NCBI RefSeq assembly: GCF_018402495.1
Contig: NZ_JAGYIU010000007.1
Location: 1-61,505, forward strand
Direction: 5' to 3'
Origin: Pseudoalteromonas sp.
GTDB lineage: Bacteria; Pseudomonadota; Gammaproteobacteria; Enterobacterales; Alteromonadaceae
Length of the DNA stretch: 61,505 nt
Shown piece after piece: positions 1 to 8,461 of the stretch; positions within the stretch are counted from its first letter, which is position 1; each line of letters opens with the position of its first letter. The notes under the pieces were generated by a model. It ran no database searches and was not told the origin of the DNA. It saw only the letters and a list, made by a program, of their open reading frames with translations. The position numbers were made by a program, and so were the translations under genes.

Positions 1-141
1 GATGTAACGGGTTTTTTGCTATTTGCAGCAAAGTAAAACCCCAAAGCCATAAGCCCGCACAGGCCGATGAGAGTATCGCATTTACTATGTGACGCTTCAA
101 CTTTGATCGCTTATTCTCATTAAGCTTGGGTCACTAAAATC

Positions 142-214
142 ATACCAACCTGCATAAATATTTGAATAATTTTCTTATCGTTAAAATAGATCTCATATCC
201 AGGCAGATTGGTAT
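142..214. repeat. Short MITE-like palindromic repeat, copy 1 (73 bp)
   Basis: The element is bounded by 12-bp inverted repeats, ATACCAACCTGC (142-153) and GCAGATTGGTAT (203-214), which match at 11 of 12 positions. It contains no coding sequence. A longer relative lies at 36368-36528 and shares both ends and the internal ttttcttatcgtt stretch. This copy therefore looks like an internally deleted version. It sits where the missing 5' part of istA should be. Confidence 0.75.
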
Positions 215-1106
215 TAAATATTAATAAAGATTTAAAACAACATAAACACCTAACATTACAGCTCGTGTTTGATGAGTTACTTGAAAAAGTGGGTGAGTCT
301 TATTACAGCTACAGTCACTTCTGCCGGGCTTATAAACAATGGTTAGGTACGCAATGATTCTCAATGCGTCAGCAGCATAAAGGGGATGAAAAGCTGTTTG
401 TAGATTATTGTGCCCCACAATTACCATTACTTGTCCAACTACACATGAAAAGCGCACTGCTCAGATATTCGTTGCTGTACTAGGTGCATCAAATTATACC
501 TATGCTGAACCAACGTATATTCAGCAACTTGAAGATTGGGTAATGAGTCATGTGCGTTGCTTTAAATTTTTAGGCGGCGTCCATGACGTTTTTATTCCCG
601 ACCATCTCAGAAGTGCCGTTAGTAAAACCTGTCGCAACGAGCCTGATTTAAATCCGACGTACCACCAGTTAGCCGAGCACTTTAGCGTTACTATTATTTC
701 AGTTAGACCTTATAAACCCAAAGATAAATCGAAGGATGAAGTAGGCGTACAAATTGTTGAGCGTTGGATCATGGCACGCCTGCGTAACCAAACTTTCCAC
801 AGCTTAGAGAAACTTAATCATGAAATAGCAAAGCTACTGGATATGATGAACAATAAGGTATAGCAAACTTCATCCAGAGCAAGCTTATCGCACCTGTTCA
901 GGGGTGTTAAGTCTAGCTGAACGTATTCAAAGGAACGCCTCGAGCGAGGATGTTACCGAGCAATTTGGATTAATACGACCACACTCAGATCTATTAAGCA
1001 AATGCTGCAAAAAGGGTTAGACCAACAACCATTACCCACACTCCAAACAGAGCGAGAAAAACCAATTACACATAGCAACATACGTGGCACCGATTACTAC
1101 CATTAA
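215..1106 (+). pseudogene. istA transposase remnant (IS21)
   Basis: Several frames together read as the middle and end of an IS21 IstA transposase. Visible IstA-like stretches are SYYSYSHFCRAYKQWLG (about 297-350), KLFVDYCAPQLPL (about 390-430), the core of an integrase domain at 408-863 (151 residues, with FLGGVHDVFIPDHLRSAV), and a C-terminal AYRTCSGVLSLAERI piece (about 882-930). The N-terminal helix-turn-helix region is missing, there is a stop near 356, and a deletion near 863 joins non-adjacent parts. It is non-functional. Confidence 0.7.
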
Positions 1107-1117
1107 GGAATGAAAAC

Positions 1118-1760
1118 ATGATAGACACCATTAATCAGCAACTTCAATTGCTCAAGTTATCGAGTATAAAGCAAGAGCTCAAGCAGCAGCTCGAACAGCC
1201 AAACTTATATCAAGAATAAAGCTTTATAGAGCGCATCAGTTTATTGTTAACTCATGAAATTGATACGCGTGACCAAAGAAAAATCGACCGGCTCGATCGA
1301 CACGCTAAATTCCGCTTACCGGGTCAGTTAAATCAACTCATTTACTCGCCGGCACGCACTATAGAAAAAGCACAGATACGTAACTTAAGCCAAAATAGCT
1401 TGCTGGACTTACATCAGAATATATTAATGACAGGCGCCACAGGCCGATGGAAGTTATCGAAAATTATTGGGTAAACTCATTAAATACGACTTACTTATTT
1501 TAAACGATTGGGGGCTAGAGCCACTCAGTGCTCAGCAACGAAGCGATTTACTTAAATAAATCGATATTAGATATGGTTATAAATCACACATCATCATTAG
1601 TCAGCTACCACAGGAAAATTGGCACCAAATGATCTGCGAATCAACGCACGCTGATGCTATTTTAGATAGGTTGATTCATGGTGCAATTAAGTTGAATTTA
1701 AAAGGAGAATCGATACAAAAACAGTTAAATGAATTGACTGATGATGAACAGTTAAGTTAA
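1118..1760 (+). pseudogene. istB helper ATPase remnant (IS21)
   Basis: This reads as IstB, the AAA+ helper of IS21 transposition. It starts MIDTINQQLQLLKLSSIKQ at 1118, hits a stop at about 1217-1219, continues through 1244-1474 up to a damaged Walker A (MTGATG), and then resumes out of frame with LLILNDWGLEPLSAQQRSDL (Walker B region, about 1494-1553). It ends with NLKGESIQKQLNELTDDEQ before a stop at 1758-1760. The stretch between Walker A and Walker B is deleted (roughly 35 residues by comparison with the family) and there are at least two further stops. It is clearly broken. Confidence 0.75.
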
Positions 1761-1879
1761 TTCAAAAATGGCTTTACAAAATGATAAATCAAGCGATCAA
1801 AGCTGATGAGAATTGGTGATCAAAGTCATGAGAATACGTATATTGGGTACCAAATGTATTTACGCATATCTTAACCTAT

Positions 1880-2110
1880 CAGCCTCTCATCTTCCTCTTT
1901 CACTGCATGCGCACAGATGTAATCTTTAAGCTGGCACTTTTTTAATGTTAAGCAACAAAGGCGATCTGATTGTTTATTAATATCAAGCGCTTTAACTCCA
2001 TCGGATAAGTATGCAGTAACCCATTAATTAACCAATCTATAACTAACGCGTATGGTTTTGATGACAACAGTACGATTTTTTTACTTCAAGAAAAAGGTGA
2101 ATAACCTTAT
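1880..2110 (-). pseudogene. Possible IS630-type transposase scrap
   Basis: On the minus strand this interval can be read as a helix-turn-helix-like stretch (SYRLVN, a stop, then WVTAYLSDGVKALDINKQS, then LKDYICAHAVKEEDERLIG). It recalls the N-terminal linker of IS630/Tc1-type transposases (RWV..Y...G..AL, then a ...LKDYI..HAVKEEG-type stretch). No start, no catalytic domain and an internal stop are seen. The family assignment is from memory of the pattern and is tentative. Confidence 0.3.
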
Positions 2111-2322
2111 AACGTGGTTTTAATCGTGCATCTCAGGTATACGGAAAGTTAGAGATAGTAGACAAGCTAGACTTAATGATAATGACAAATGTATGAGTAT
2201 TAGCTCTTAAAAAGAAGGTAATTTAAATAGATCATGAGTTAAATGTGTTTGGTGAATGTTCATCATCTGAATGGGTGTAATCATGTTTTCCTTCGGCGCA
2301 ATGGCTTGTTATTAGTGTGGCC

Positions 2323-2529
2323 CTATTGTCTGACCACGTGAATCCATTTCAGGTGTATTCTACGCCTGCCATACGTATTACCAGAGTCATCAGCTATCGA
2401 TTCAATTAAATCTAAAAGCACCTGCTCTTGCTCATCAGGTTTGAAAGACTCATAGTAATAACTACTCATACTGACCTCTAAAATACGACACAATTCAGTA
2501 ATAGTGTAATCTGCTTTTGCTTTCTTCAA
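2323..2529 (-). pseudogene. IS3-family orfB N-terminal fragment
   Basis: A 68-residue open frame begins MKKAKADYTITELCRILEVS, continues SSYYYE, and has YGRRRIH near the end. This is the typical start of IS3-family OrfB, where an HTH_21-like segment precedes the rve integrase domain. The frame stops straight after the RRIH motif, so the whole DDE catalytic domain is missing. No matching orfA is visible just upstream on the minus strand. It is a dead fragment within a cluster of dead IS pieces. Confidence 0.6.
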
Positions 2530-2612
2530 TGTATTGGTTTTTTTGCACTATGAGAATAGAACAAGCAGTAAATAAGTGGGGCTTAGGCCGCTGAGCGCTA
2601 GTAACGAATAGC

Positions 2613-3026
2613 TTATAAATACAGTGAACTATTATCTGGCGCTGAACATATTACTAACTCAAGCCCATTAACTGCATCAATCAGTATGTGCTGTTGCTGT
2701 TTTTCTAGTTTGAGCTCGGCGCTCAGTAATTCTTGTCGAATATTTGTGTAATCGACTATTTCTTGCTGATTGGCTTTTAAATAACCTCTAGCGCTGCGTA
2801 GCGGCTTTAATACCTTGATATCAAATTCACTAGCCACTTGTTGCAGCGTATTTAATTGCTCGGCATTAATGCTTAAATTTAACGAGTCCAAGTAATAGAG
2901 TAATAAACATAAGTTAACGTTTTTACCTTGCTGGTTTTGATAATCTAACAGGCGTGCTTGCATGTCACCTTCGCTATAAAGCTGACATGCAAATTGCCAA
3001 AAGTCGTTGCTGTTAAGCAAGTTCAT
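2613..3026 (-). CDS. TIGR02444 family protein (DUF2390-like)
   Basis: The protein has 137 residues if started at the ATG at 3026 (MNLLNSNDFWQFACQLY), which overlaps the last 14 bases of the upstream yheS gene. The longer frame to 3062 lies inside yheS and is unlikely. The sequence resembles the small TIGR02444 proteins found next to yheS-type genes in marine gammaproteobacteria (FWQFACQLYS, then VNLCLLLYYLDS). No catalytic motif or signal peptide is seen. It is probably co-translated with yheS. Function is unknown. Confidence 0.75.
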   Translation of the reverse strand: MNLLNSNDFWQFACQLYSEGDMQARLLDYQNQQGKNVNLCLLLYYLDSLNLSINAEQLNTLQQVASEFDIKVLKPLRSARGYLKANQQEIVDYTNIRQELLSAELKLEKQQQHILIDAVNGLELVICSAPDNSSLYL

Positions 3027-4932
3027 TGGCAAACGCCTGTTCTTTTTGTTCCATCTCTTCAAGGGCTATGAGTAACTCCTCTTCGATCTCATTTACCTTT
3101 GGCGTTAATGTCGCTTGTTTTGTGAGTAGCTCTTTGAGTTTTGCTTTGTTGTCATCGTTATAAAGGGTGTTATCGCCAAGTGCCTCTTCGATTTCAGTTA
3201 ATTCTGCTGCGTGTTTATCAAGTTGCTTTTCGAGCTTTTCAATCTGTTTTTTAAGTGGTTGCACGGCCTTTCTAAATTCAGCCTCTAAGCGCTTTTGCTC
3301 TTTTCGGTTTACTTGTGAGTGGGCTTTTGGCTCGTCATCGGTGTCGCTTTTAGCGGCTTCTTTATTAGCATTAAGCAGCCACTGATAATACGCATCTAGG
3401 TCGTAGCCAAATTGAGTGACCTCGCCGTTATCAACTAAGTAAAATTCATCAGCGGTGTTTTTAAGCATGTGGCGGTCATGCGATACTGTGACCATGGCAC
3501 CTTCAAAGCCTTGTAATGCCATAACTAAAGCGTGGCGCATTTCTAAATCAAGGTGGTTGGTTGGCTCATCGAGTAGTAATAAATTTGGTTTTTGATAAAC
3601 CAACATAGCCAGTACTAAACGGGCTTTTTCACCGCCAGAAAAGGGAGCTACAGGGTCGAGTGCCTTATCGCCTACAAAGGCAAAGCCGCCTAAAAAATCA
3701 CGTAGTGATTGTTCACTGGCTTTAGGGTTTAAACGTTGCAGGTGAGTGACGGCACTGGCTTTTAAATCTAGAGACTCCAATTGATGCTGCGCAAAGTAGC
3801 CAATGTTTAAGCCTTGGTGCTGAAACACTTCACCTGCTTGAGGTTGTAAATCACCAGAGAGCAGTTTGATAAGTGTTGATTTACCCGCGCCATTTCTACC
3901 AAGCAGTGCAATACGGCTTCCCGGCACTAAATTGAGCTTAATGCTGTTTAAAATAGTCACATCACCATAACCGGCTTTGGCTTTATCAAGTGTCATTAGC
4001 GGGTTAGGCAGGGCGGTTGGCTCGGCAAACTCAAAATTAAATGGCGAGTCTGCATGCGCAGGGGCAAGCTTTTCCATGCGTTCAAGTGCTTTAACGCGGC
4101 TTTGTGCCTGTTTGGCTTTACTGGCTTTAGCTTTAAAGCGGGTAATAAACTGCTCAAGGTGGGCAATTTGTTCTTGTTGCTTGTCAAACATGGCTTGCTG
4201 CTGTAATAGGCGCTCAGCTTTTTGGCGTTCAAACTGCGAGTAGTTACCTTTGTATACATTAATAAGTTGTTTATCTATATGCCAAATTTGATCGACCACC
4301 GCATCTAAAAACTCTCGGTCGTGAGAAATAAGTACTAAGGTGCCAGTGTAGGCACGTAAAAAACGCTCTAGCCAATACACGGCATCTAAATCAAGGTGGT
4401 TTGTTGGCTCATCCAGTAACAGTAAGTCGGCATCGCGAATAAGCGCTTGGGCTAAGTTTAAACGCATACGCCAACCACCCGAAAACGCACTAACTGGGTT
4501 TTCTATTTGGTTATTGGCAAAGCCTAAACCATGTAATAGCTCACCTGCCTTGGCTTCAATGCTATAGCCTTTAATATTTTCAAGCTGAATATGCACTTTA
4601 GCTTGGGTGTCGCCATCGTTATTTTGCTCGGCTTCACGAAGCGCTATACGCAGTGCATAATAATCAGGGTGGCCTTGCAGTACGTAATCCATGGCGCTTA
4701 TTTCAAGAGCGGGGGTTTCTTGCTTTACTGAGGCCAGTGACCAATCTTTAGGAATACTGCAATTACCGCCATCTAACGAAAGCTCAGATTTTAATAAACT
4801 AAATAGCGTTGACTTACCGCAGCCATTGGCACCTACAAGGCCTACTTTGTGCTCTGGGAATAATGTAGCTGATGCATTTTTTAATAAAGCTTTGCCACCG
4901 CGAAGCAGTTCTATTTCTGAGATTTGGATCAT
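3013..4932 (-). CDS. yheS: ABC-F family ATPase YheS
   Basis: This 639-residue soluble protein has two ABC ATPase domains and no membrane segments. Walker A motifs are GANGCGKS (about residue 34) and GRNGAGKS (second half), signature motifs are SGGWRMRLNL and SGGEKARLVL, and Walker B motifs are LLLLDEPTNHLDLD and LLLLDEPTNHLDLE. A charged linker (KQAQSRVKALERMEKL) lies between the domains and a long coiled coil (KQIEKLEKQLDKH) forms the C-terminus, as in ABC-F translation factors. The family acts at the ribosome rather than in transport. It is divergent from yheV, as in related genomes. The ATG start at 4932 fits the family N-terminus MIQISEIELLRGGK. Confidence 0.93.
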   Translation of the reverse strand: MIQISEIELLRGGKALLKNASATLFPEHKVGLVGANGCGKSTLFSLLKSELSLDGGNCSIPKDWSLASVKQETPALEISAMDYVLQGHPDYYALRIALREAEQNNDGDTQAKVHIQLENIKGYSIEAKAGELLHGLGFANNQIENPVSAFSGGWRMRLNLAQALIRDADLLLLDEPTNHLDLDAVYWLERFLRAYTGTLVLISHDREFLDAVVDQIWHIDKQLINVYKGNYSQFERQKAERLLQQQAMFDKQQEQIAHLEQFITRFKAKASKAKQAQSRVKALERMEKLAPAHADSPFNFEFAEPTALPNPLMTLDKAKAGYGDVTILNSIKLNLVPGSRIALLGRNGAGKSTLIKLLSGDLQPQAGEVFQHQGLNIGYFAQHQLESLDLKASAVTHLQRLNPKASEQSLRDFLGGFAFVGDKALDPVAPFSGGEKARLVLAMLVYQKPNLLLLDEPTNHLDLEMRHALVMALQGFEGAMVTVSHDRHMLKNTADEFYLVDNGEVTQFGYDLDAYYQWLLNANKEAAKSDTDDEPKAHSQVNRKEQKRLEAEFRKAVQPLKKQIEKLEKQLDKHAAELTEIEEALGDNTLYNDDNKAKLKELLTKQATLTPKVNEIEEELLIALEEMEQKEQAFANELA

Positions 4933-5064
4933 AAATACGTTACTTTACTGTGCCTTGATTGAATTACCGCCATTATAACACGGATCTTATTAGCTATATC
5001 AATCGTATCAAGTAGGCAAATAGTGCGATAAAATAACGTTAGTCAAAATGGTAGGAAAAACGAA

Positions 5065-5268
5065 GTGAAATATAAAAAACGATTTATTGCTGGAGCAACG
5101 TGTCCTGAGTGTAAAACCATGGATATGCTAATGCTTTACAAAGAGCACGACGTAGAAAAAGTTGAATGTATGCAGTGTGGTCATAAAATGGCGCAACCCG
5201 AGCAGGCTGTGCAGGCATCAACACGCCAATTTGAACAGATCATTGGCGTGTTTAATCCTGGTGACTAA
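5065..5268 (+). CDS. yheV: YheV-family putative zinc ribbon protein
   Basis: A 67-residue protein starting at GTG (5065), behind a weak Shine-Dalgarno (taggaa). Two CxxC pairs (CPEC about residue 13, CMQCGHKM about residue 34) make a small zinc ribbon. YheV proteins sit beside yheS/slyX/fkpA in enteric and marine gammaproteobacteria, and the neighbourhood here is the same. The molecular role of the family is not established. It ends 3 bp before the convergent slyX stop. Confidence 0.85.
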   Translation: MKYKKRFIAGATCPECKTMDMLMLYKEHDVEKVECMQCGHKMAQPEQAVQASTRQFEQIIGVFNPGD

Positions 5269-5271
5269 ACC

Positions 5272-5487
5272 TTAATAATGCGGTGGCGGTGGCTCCGGCA
5301 TATTCGACATCATAGGTTGCGATGCTTGCGACTCTTTAAGTTTTTCAGCCAGCAACTCAGTTTGGCGCTTTATTTTTGCCAACTGTTGCTGGTGAACTTT
5401 TATTTCATCATTTAAAATTTCAATCGTTTCGTCTTGAAAAGCCACTTTAGCTTCAAGTTCCATTAACCGATGTTCAATTGTGTTCAT
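5272..5487 (-). CDS. slyX: SlyX family protein
   Basis: A 71-residue protein that is a single coiled coil (EHRLMELEAKVAFQDETIE, then QLAKIKRQTELLAEKL) ending in a proline-rich tail with PEPPPPHY. This is the standard architecture of SlyX, whose function is unknown. It follows the WD40 lipoprotein gene with a 14-bp overlap on the same strand, so the two are likely one transcript. Confidence 0.9.
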   Translation of the reverse strand: MNTIEHRLMELEAKVAFQDETIEILNDEIKVHQQQLAKIKRQTELLAEKLKESQASQPMMSNMPEPPPPHY

Positions 5488-6472
5488 TTGGTTCTCGTAT
5501 AATAAAGCGCTCAGCGATTCCGCTTGAGCTTTCAGTTAACAATGATTTACCGTTATCTGTAAATGTCACATCAAGTACTACCGCCGATTTGGGCTTACTG
5601 CCTTCACGTGGAGTGACTTGCCATGTTTGAATTTTTTCACCACTATTTAGCTGCCATAAATCCACTCGTTTGTTGGGTGAACCGGTTGCTAATAAAGTGC
5701 CTTGATCGTTAAAGCGCACAGCGGTAAAAATTTTCTGACGCGCAATATACTTTAGTTTACTAACAAGGTCACCTGTAGTCAGCTTCCATACATTTGCTTG
5801 TGCCATACTATCGGCGGTAAAAGCATAGCGCCCTTGAGGATCTAAAGCGACCTGCGTTACTCGGGTTGGGTGATTAAAGCGATGAACAACTTGCCCGCTT
5901 TGAGTATCCCATAAGTAGGCCACGTAATCGTTTGAGCCGCTTAGTGCATAGCGCCCGTTGGGTGATAGGTCAACGGTATTTACTTTTTCTTGGTGGCCTA
6001 AAAATTCAATGCGCCTACCCGTGTTAAGGTTTATAAATACCACGACGCCATCGCTACGCCCGTAAACAACGCTGTTGCCTTGATTGCTGATGGCAATATC
6101 GCGAATACTGGCCTTTTGTATTTTATAAAAGCCTTTATTTTTGCCTGTGGCAATATCCCAAACGGCAAAGGTGGTTTTTTCGGCGGTAACTGCCACGCTA
6201 TTATCAAATGCGATAGCAACGGCATAAACTAAACTATCTTCAGCCTGCTGTTGAAACCATTGGTATTTAAGCGCTTGCTGTTGATTATCCCAAAGTGCAA
6301 CCCCATGATTGATAGAAGACACTAAGCTGTATTGGCCATCATGGGATAATGCGGATGAGAAAGCCCCCTGTGCTGTGTGCTCAAAGCTAGCCACTGCTTG
6401 TTGTTTTTTATCACTGCATGCAATTGTTAAAAAACAGCACGTAGCAACTAAAAAAGTACGAAATAACGACAT
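5474..6472 (-). CDS. WD40-repeat lipoprotein
   Basis: A 332-residue protein beginning with a short signal peptide and lipobox (FLTIAC, Cys19), so it is probably a lipoprotein. The rest is a run of WD40-like blades, visible as LWDNQQ, VWDIATG, LWDTQSG, VWKLTTG and LWQLNSG with intervening LSPNGRYALSGS-type strands. That suggests a six- or seven-bladed propeller used for protein contacts. No enzyme motif is seen. It precedes slyX with a 14-bp overlap and is divergent from fkpA. The exact partner is unknown. Confidence 0.85.
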   Translation of the reverse strand: MSLFRTFLVATCCFLTIACSDKKQQAVASFEHTAQGAFSSALSHDGQYSLVSSINHGVALWDNQQQALKYQWFQQQAEDSLVYAVAIAFDNSVAVTAEKTTFAVWDIATGKNKGFYKIQKASIRDIAISNQGNSVVYGRSDGVVVFINLNTGRRIEFLGHQEKVNTVDLSPNGRYALSGSNDYVAYLWDTQSGQVVHRFNHPTRVTQVALDPQGRYAFTADSMAQANVWKLTTGDLVSKLKYIARQKIFTAVRFNDQGTLLATGSPNKRVDLWQLNSGEKIQTWQVTPREGSKPKSAVVLDVTFTDNGKSLLTESSSGIAERFIIREPNEHN

Positions 6473-6667
6473 ATTACAGGTATTTCCTCTTAACTCTTAG
6501 TGACTGAGAGGTTAGACTAGGTTGTGAAAAACGCCTAGGTTGCTTGTCTAATCACTGGGTATGTTTTTAGTTTAGCTATTAAACAAGCAGCCTACCATGT
6601 AGGCCGTTAATCTTTAACTAGTAATATTACAATAAATGACAACTGCAAAGTGTGTCGGAGATTTAAA

Positions 6668-7420
6668 ATGAGAAAGACGATTAAATTGTCATTGATTGCA
6701 GCGTCAGTTTTAGCGCTTACAGCTTGTAATCAAGAAGCAAAAAAAGAGCAAGCAGACGTTAAGCTAGATACTGTAGCACAGCAACAAGCGTACGGTATTG
6801 GTGCATCTGTAGGTAACTTTTTAAATAAAGACCTAGCGGATAAAAAAGAAATTGGTATTGAATTAGACCAAGCATTGTTAATGCGCGGCTTTGAAGATGC
6901 ACTTGCAGGTGATGCTAAAATTGACGAAGAAAAAATTCGTGAAGTATTAACAGCATTAGATGAGTCAGTGCGTACTAAACAAGAAGAAAAAGCAAAAGTA
7001 GAGTCTGAAAAAAGCAAAGCTGAAGGTGAAAAATACCTAGCTGATAACGCTAAAAAAGAAGGCGTGATGGTTACTGACTCTGGTTTACAGTACGAAGTAA
7101 TGAGCGAAGGTGAAGGCGCAAAACCAGTTGCAACTGATGTGGTTAAAGTGCATTACAAAGGTACTCTTTTAGATGGTACTGAATTTGATAGCTCTTACTC
7201 ACGTAACGAGCCGACAACGTTCCCACTAAACCGTGTAATTCCTGGTTGGACTGAAGGTTTACAACTTATGCCTGTAGGGTCTAAGTACAAATTTACTATC
7301 CCTTCAGACCTTGCTTACGGCGATCGTGACTTAGGTAAAATTCCTGCTAATTCAACACTTATTTTTGAAGTTGAATTATTAGAAATTCAAAATGATGCAG
7401 AAGCTGCCGCTGCAGAATAA
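6668..7420 (+). CDS. fkpA: FKBP-type peptidyl-prolyl cis-trans isomerase FkpA
   Basis: A 250-residue envelope foldase from the ATG at 6668, behind a cggag ribosome site (the in-frame GTG at 6650 overlaps that site and is unlikely). The signal sequence ends ALTAC with Cys20, so this protein is predicted to be a lipoprotein, unlike the soluble periplasmic E. coli FkpA. Residues about 30-130 form the helical dimerisation domain (QQQAYGIGASVGNFL, long charged helix). The C-terminal half is the FKBP domain (VHYKGTLLDGTEFDSSY, FPLNRVIPGWTEGLQLM, IPSDLAYG). It catalyses prolyl isomerisation and chaperones periplasmic or outer-membrane proteins. A strong terminator follows. Confidence 0.93.
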   Translation: MRKTIKLSLIAASVLALTACNQEAKKEQADVKLDTVAQQQAYGIGASVGNFLNKDLADKKEIGIELDQALLMRGFEDALAGDAKIDEEKIREVLTALDESVRTKQEEKAKVESEKSKAEGEKYLADNAKKEGVMVTDSGLQYEVMSEGEGAKPVATDVVKVHYKGTLLDGTEFDSSYSRNEPTTFPLNRVIPGWTEGLQLMPVGSKYKFTIPSDLAYGDRDLGKIPANSTLIFEVELLEIQNDAEAAAAE

Positions 7421-7440
7421 ATATTATTGATTTATAAAGA

Positions 7441-7466
7441 AAAAAGGGACCTAGGTCCCTTTTTAT
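7441..7466 (+). terminator. Rho-independent terminator after fkpA
   Basis: A perfect palindrome, AAAAAGGGACC/TAGGTCCCTTTTT, ends in a T-run 20 bp after the fkpA stop. The A/T symmetry lets it work in both directions, so it may also stop the convergent rsd transcript. Confidence 0.85.
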
Positions 7467-7483
7467 TAATTGTCAATTAGGCA

Positions 7484-7954
7484 TTAGTTTGCATGGTTTG
7501 AATATAAATTATCAATAAGCTCATCTTCAAGTGCAAAGCGTGCCTCTAGCGCTTCACCTACCACTGATAGGTCGTTATCAAACCCTTCTAATAAATCTTC
7601 AGCATCTACTTCAGCGTATTTATCGTTGAAATCCAGTGCGATATCTGTGGTATCTGAAATGCGTGGGTAAATAGTGCTAGCAAGTTGCTGGCTTTCTACG
7701 CCTTTCTTTTCGCAGGCTTTAGCAATATCATCGTATACTTCAAAGTGGCCGGCTGACAGGTAATCCATTAAAATTTGACAAAAAGCTTGAATTTGTGACG
7801 GTTCAGGCAAAGTCTGCTCTTTTTTATCATAAGGTGAAAAGCCTGCAACTTTATAGTAAAGCACAATCAGCTCTTGGCGTTCGTTTAACCAATTATCGAT
7901 GATCGTATGGCTACCCCCCCATTTTTGTTGAGCTTTTTCTACACGCTTCAGCAT
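7484..7954 (-). CDS. rsd: Sigma-70 regulator Rsd/AlgQ
   Basis: A 156-residue helical protein matching the Rsd/AlgQ family (MLKRVEKAQQKWGGSHTIID, LNERQELIVLYYKVAG, LMDYLSAGHFEVYDDI, DFNDKYAEV). Rsd binds region 4 of the housekeeping sigma factor and holds it away from core RNA polymerase, mainly in stationary phase. It is divergent from hemE across a 500-bp AT-rich gap, an arrangement also seen near hemE in other gammaproteobacteria. The start at 7954 has the expected AGGAG-like site (cttaggagaag). Confidence 0.9.
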   Translation of the reverse strand: MLKRVEKAQQKWGGSHTIIDNWLNERQELIVLYYKVAGFSPYDKKEQTLPEPSQIQAFCQILMDYLSAGHFEVYDDIAKACEKKGVESQQLASTIYPRISDTTDIALDFNDKYAEVDAEDLLEGFDNDLSVVGEALEARFALEDELIDNLYSNHAN

Positions 7955-8461
7955 AATTCTTCTCCTAAGCTGGGTTGGATTTTTTTAATTAAAAACAAAA
8001 CTTATGTTATCCAAGATATATTTAATTGGCGTGTATATCAACAAGTAAAGTAGATGTAATATCAGAGACAGTTTTGTTTAAGGGTATAAGTTGCAAGTAA
8101 TTTATTTCAGACAAGAAAAAACCACCTGTTAGGGTGGTTTAATTTCTTTATTAGACTTGTTTAAACAAGCATTCTTATTTTTATTAGAGATTTTTATTAT
8201 TTTTATATTAACAATTTTTGTTATTGTTTTGTTAACGCGAGATAAACAATATCAAGCTTTTTTAGATGTTGCAAATAGTTTAATGAGAAGTTTTTATTAT
8301 TGACGTTTGTTTGGTTGTTTTATGAACAAAGCAACATGAAAATTAAAAATTACTTGATCTAACGCTACTCTGTAGCGATTTAATCGCTTAGCGATAGAGG
8401 GGGCGTGAATATGGTGGTACAATCTTGCACAATTTCTAAAAGCCCTAGGACTCTATAAGCT
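7955..8461. other. Long AT-rich intergenic region between rsd and hemE
   Basis: 507 bp without a convincing open frame. It holds a strong hairpin with a T-run on the minus strand (about 8100-8140) and a palindromic acttgtttaaacaagc (8155-8170). It also has a repeat-rich tract near hemE (tagcgatttaatcgcttagcgatag, about 8373-8397). It presumably carries the divergent promoters of rsd and hemE. A minus-strand small RNA ending at the hairpin is possible. Confidence 0.5.
8099..8141 (-). terminator. Minus-strand terminator-like hairpin upstream of rsd
   Basis: The stem is AAACCACC/GGGTGGTTT with a short TGTTA-type loop (about 8117-8139). Read on the minus strand it is followed by TTTTTTCTTG, a good U-run. 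On the plus strand only a weak T-run (ttaatttcttt) follows. It faces a region with no annotated minus-strand gene, so it would end a leader or small RNA rather than a known operon. Confidence 0.55.

Larger units (their letters stand above)
95..1835 (+). mobile_element. Decayed IS21-family element
   Basis: Remnant of an IS21-type element carrying broken istA and istB genes in the usual order. The left end (about 95-122) contains a gatcgcttattctcat motif. The right end (about 1790-1835) contains the inverse motif more than once (gcgatcaaa...gatgagaat, then gatcaaa...catgagaata), as expected for the multiple terminal repeats of IS21 elements. Exact ends and target duplication cannot be fixed by eye. 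The 5' part of istA is absent and a MITE-like repeat sits at the junction. Both genes have internal deletions, so the element cannot be autonomous. Confidence 0.6.
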
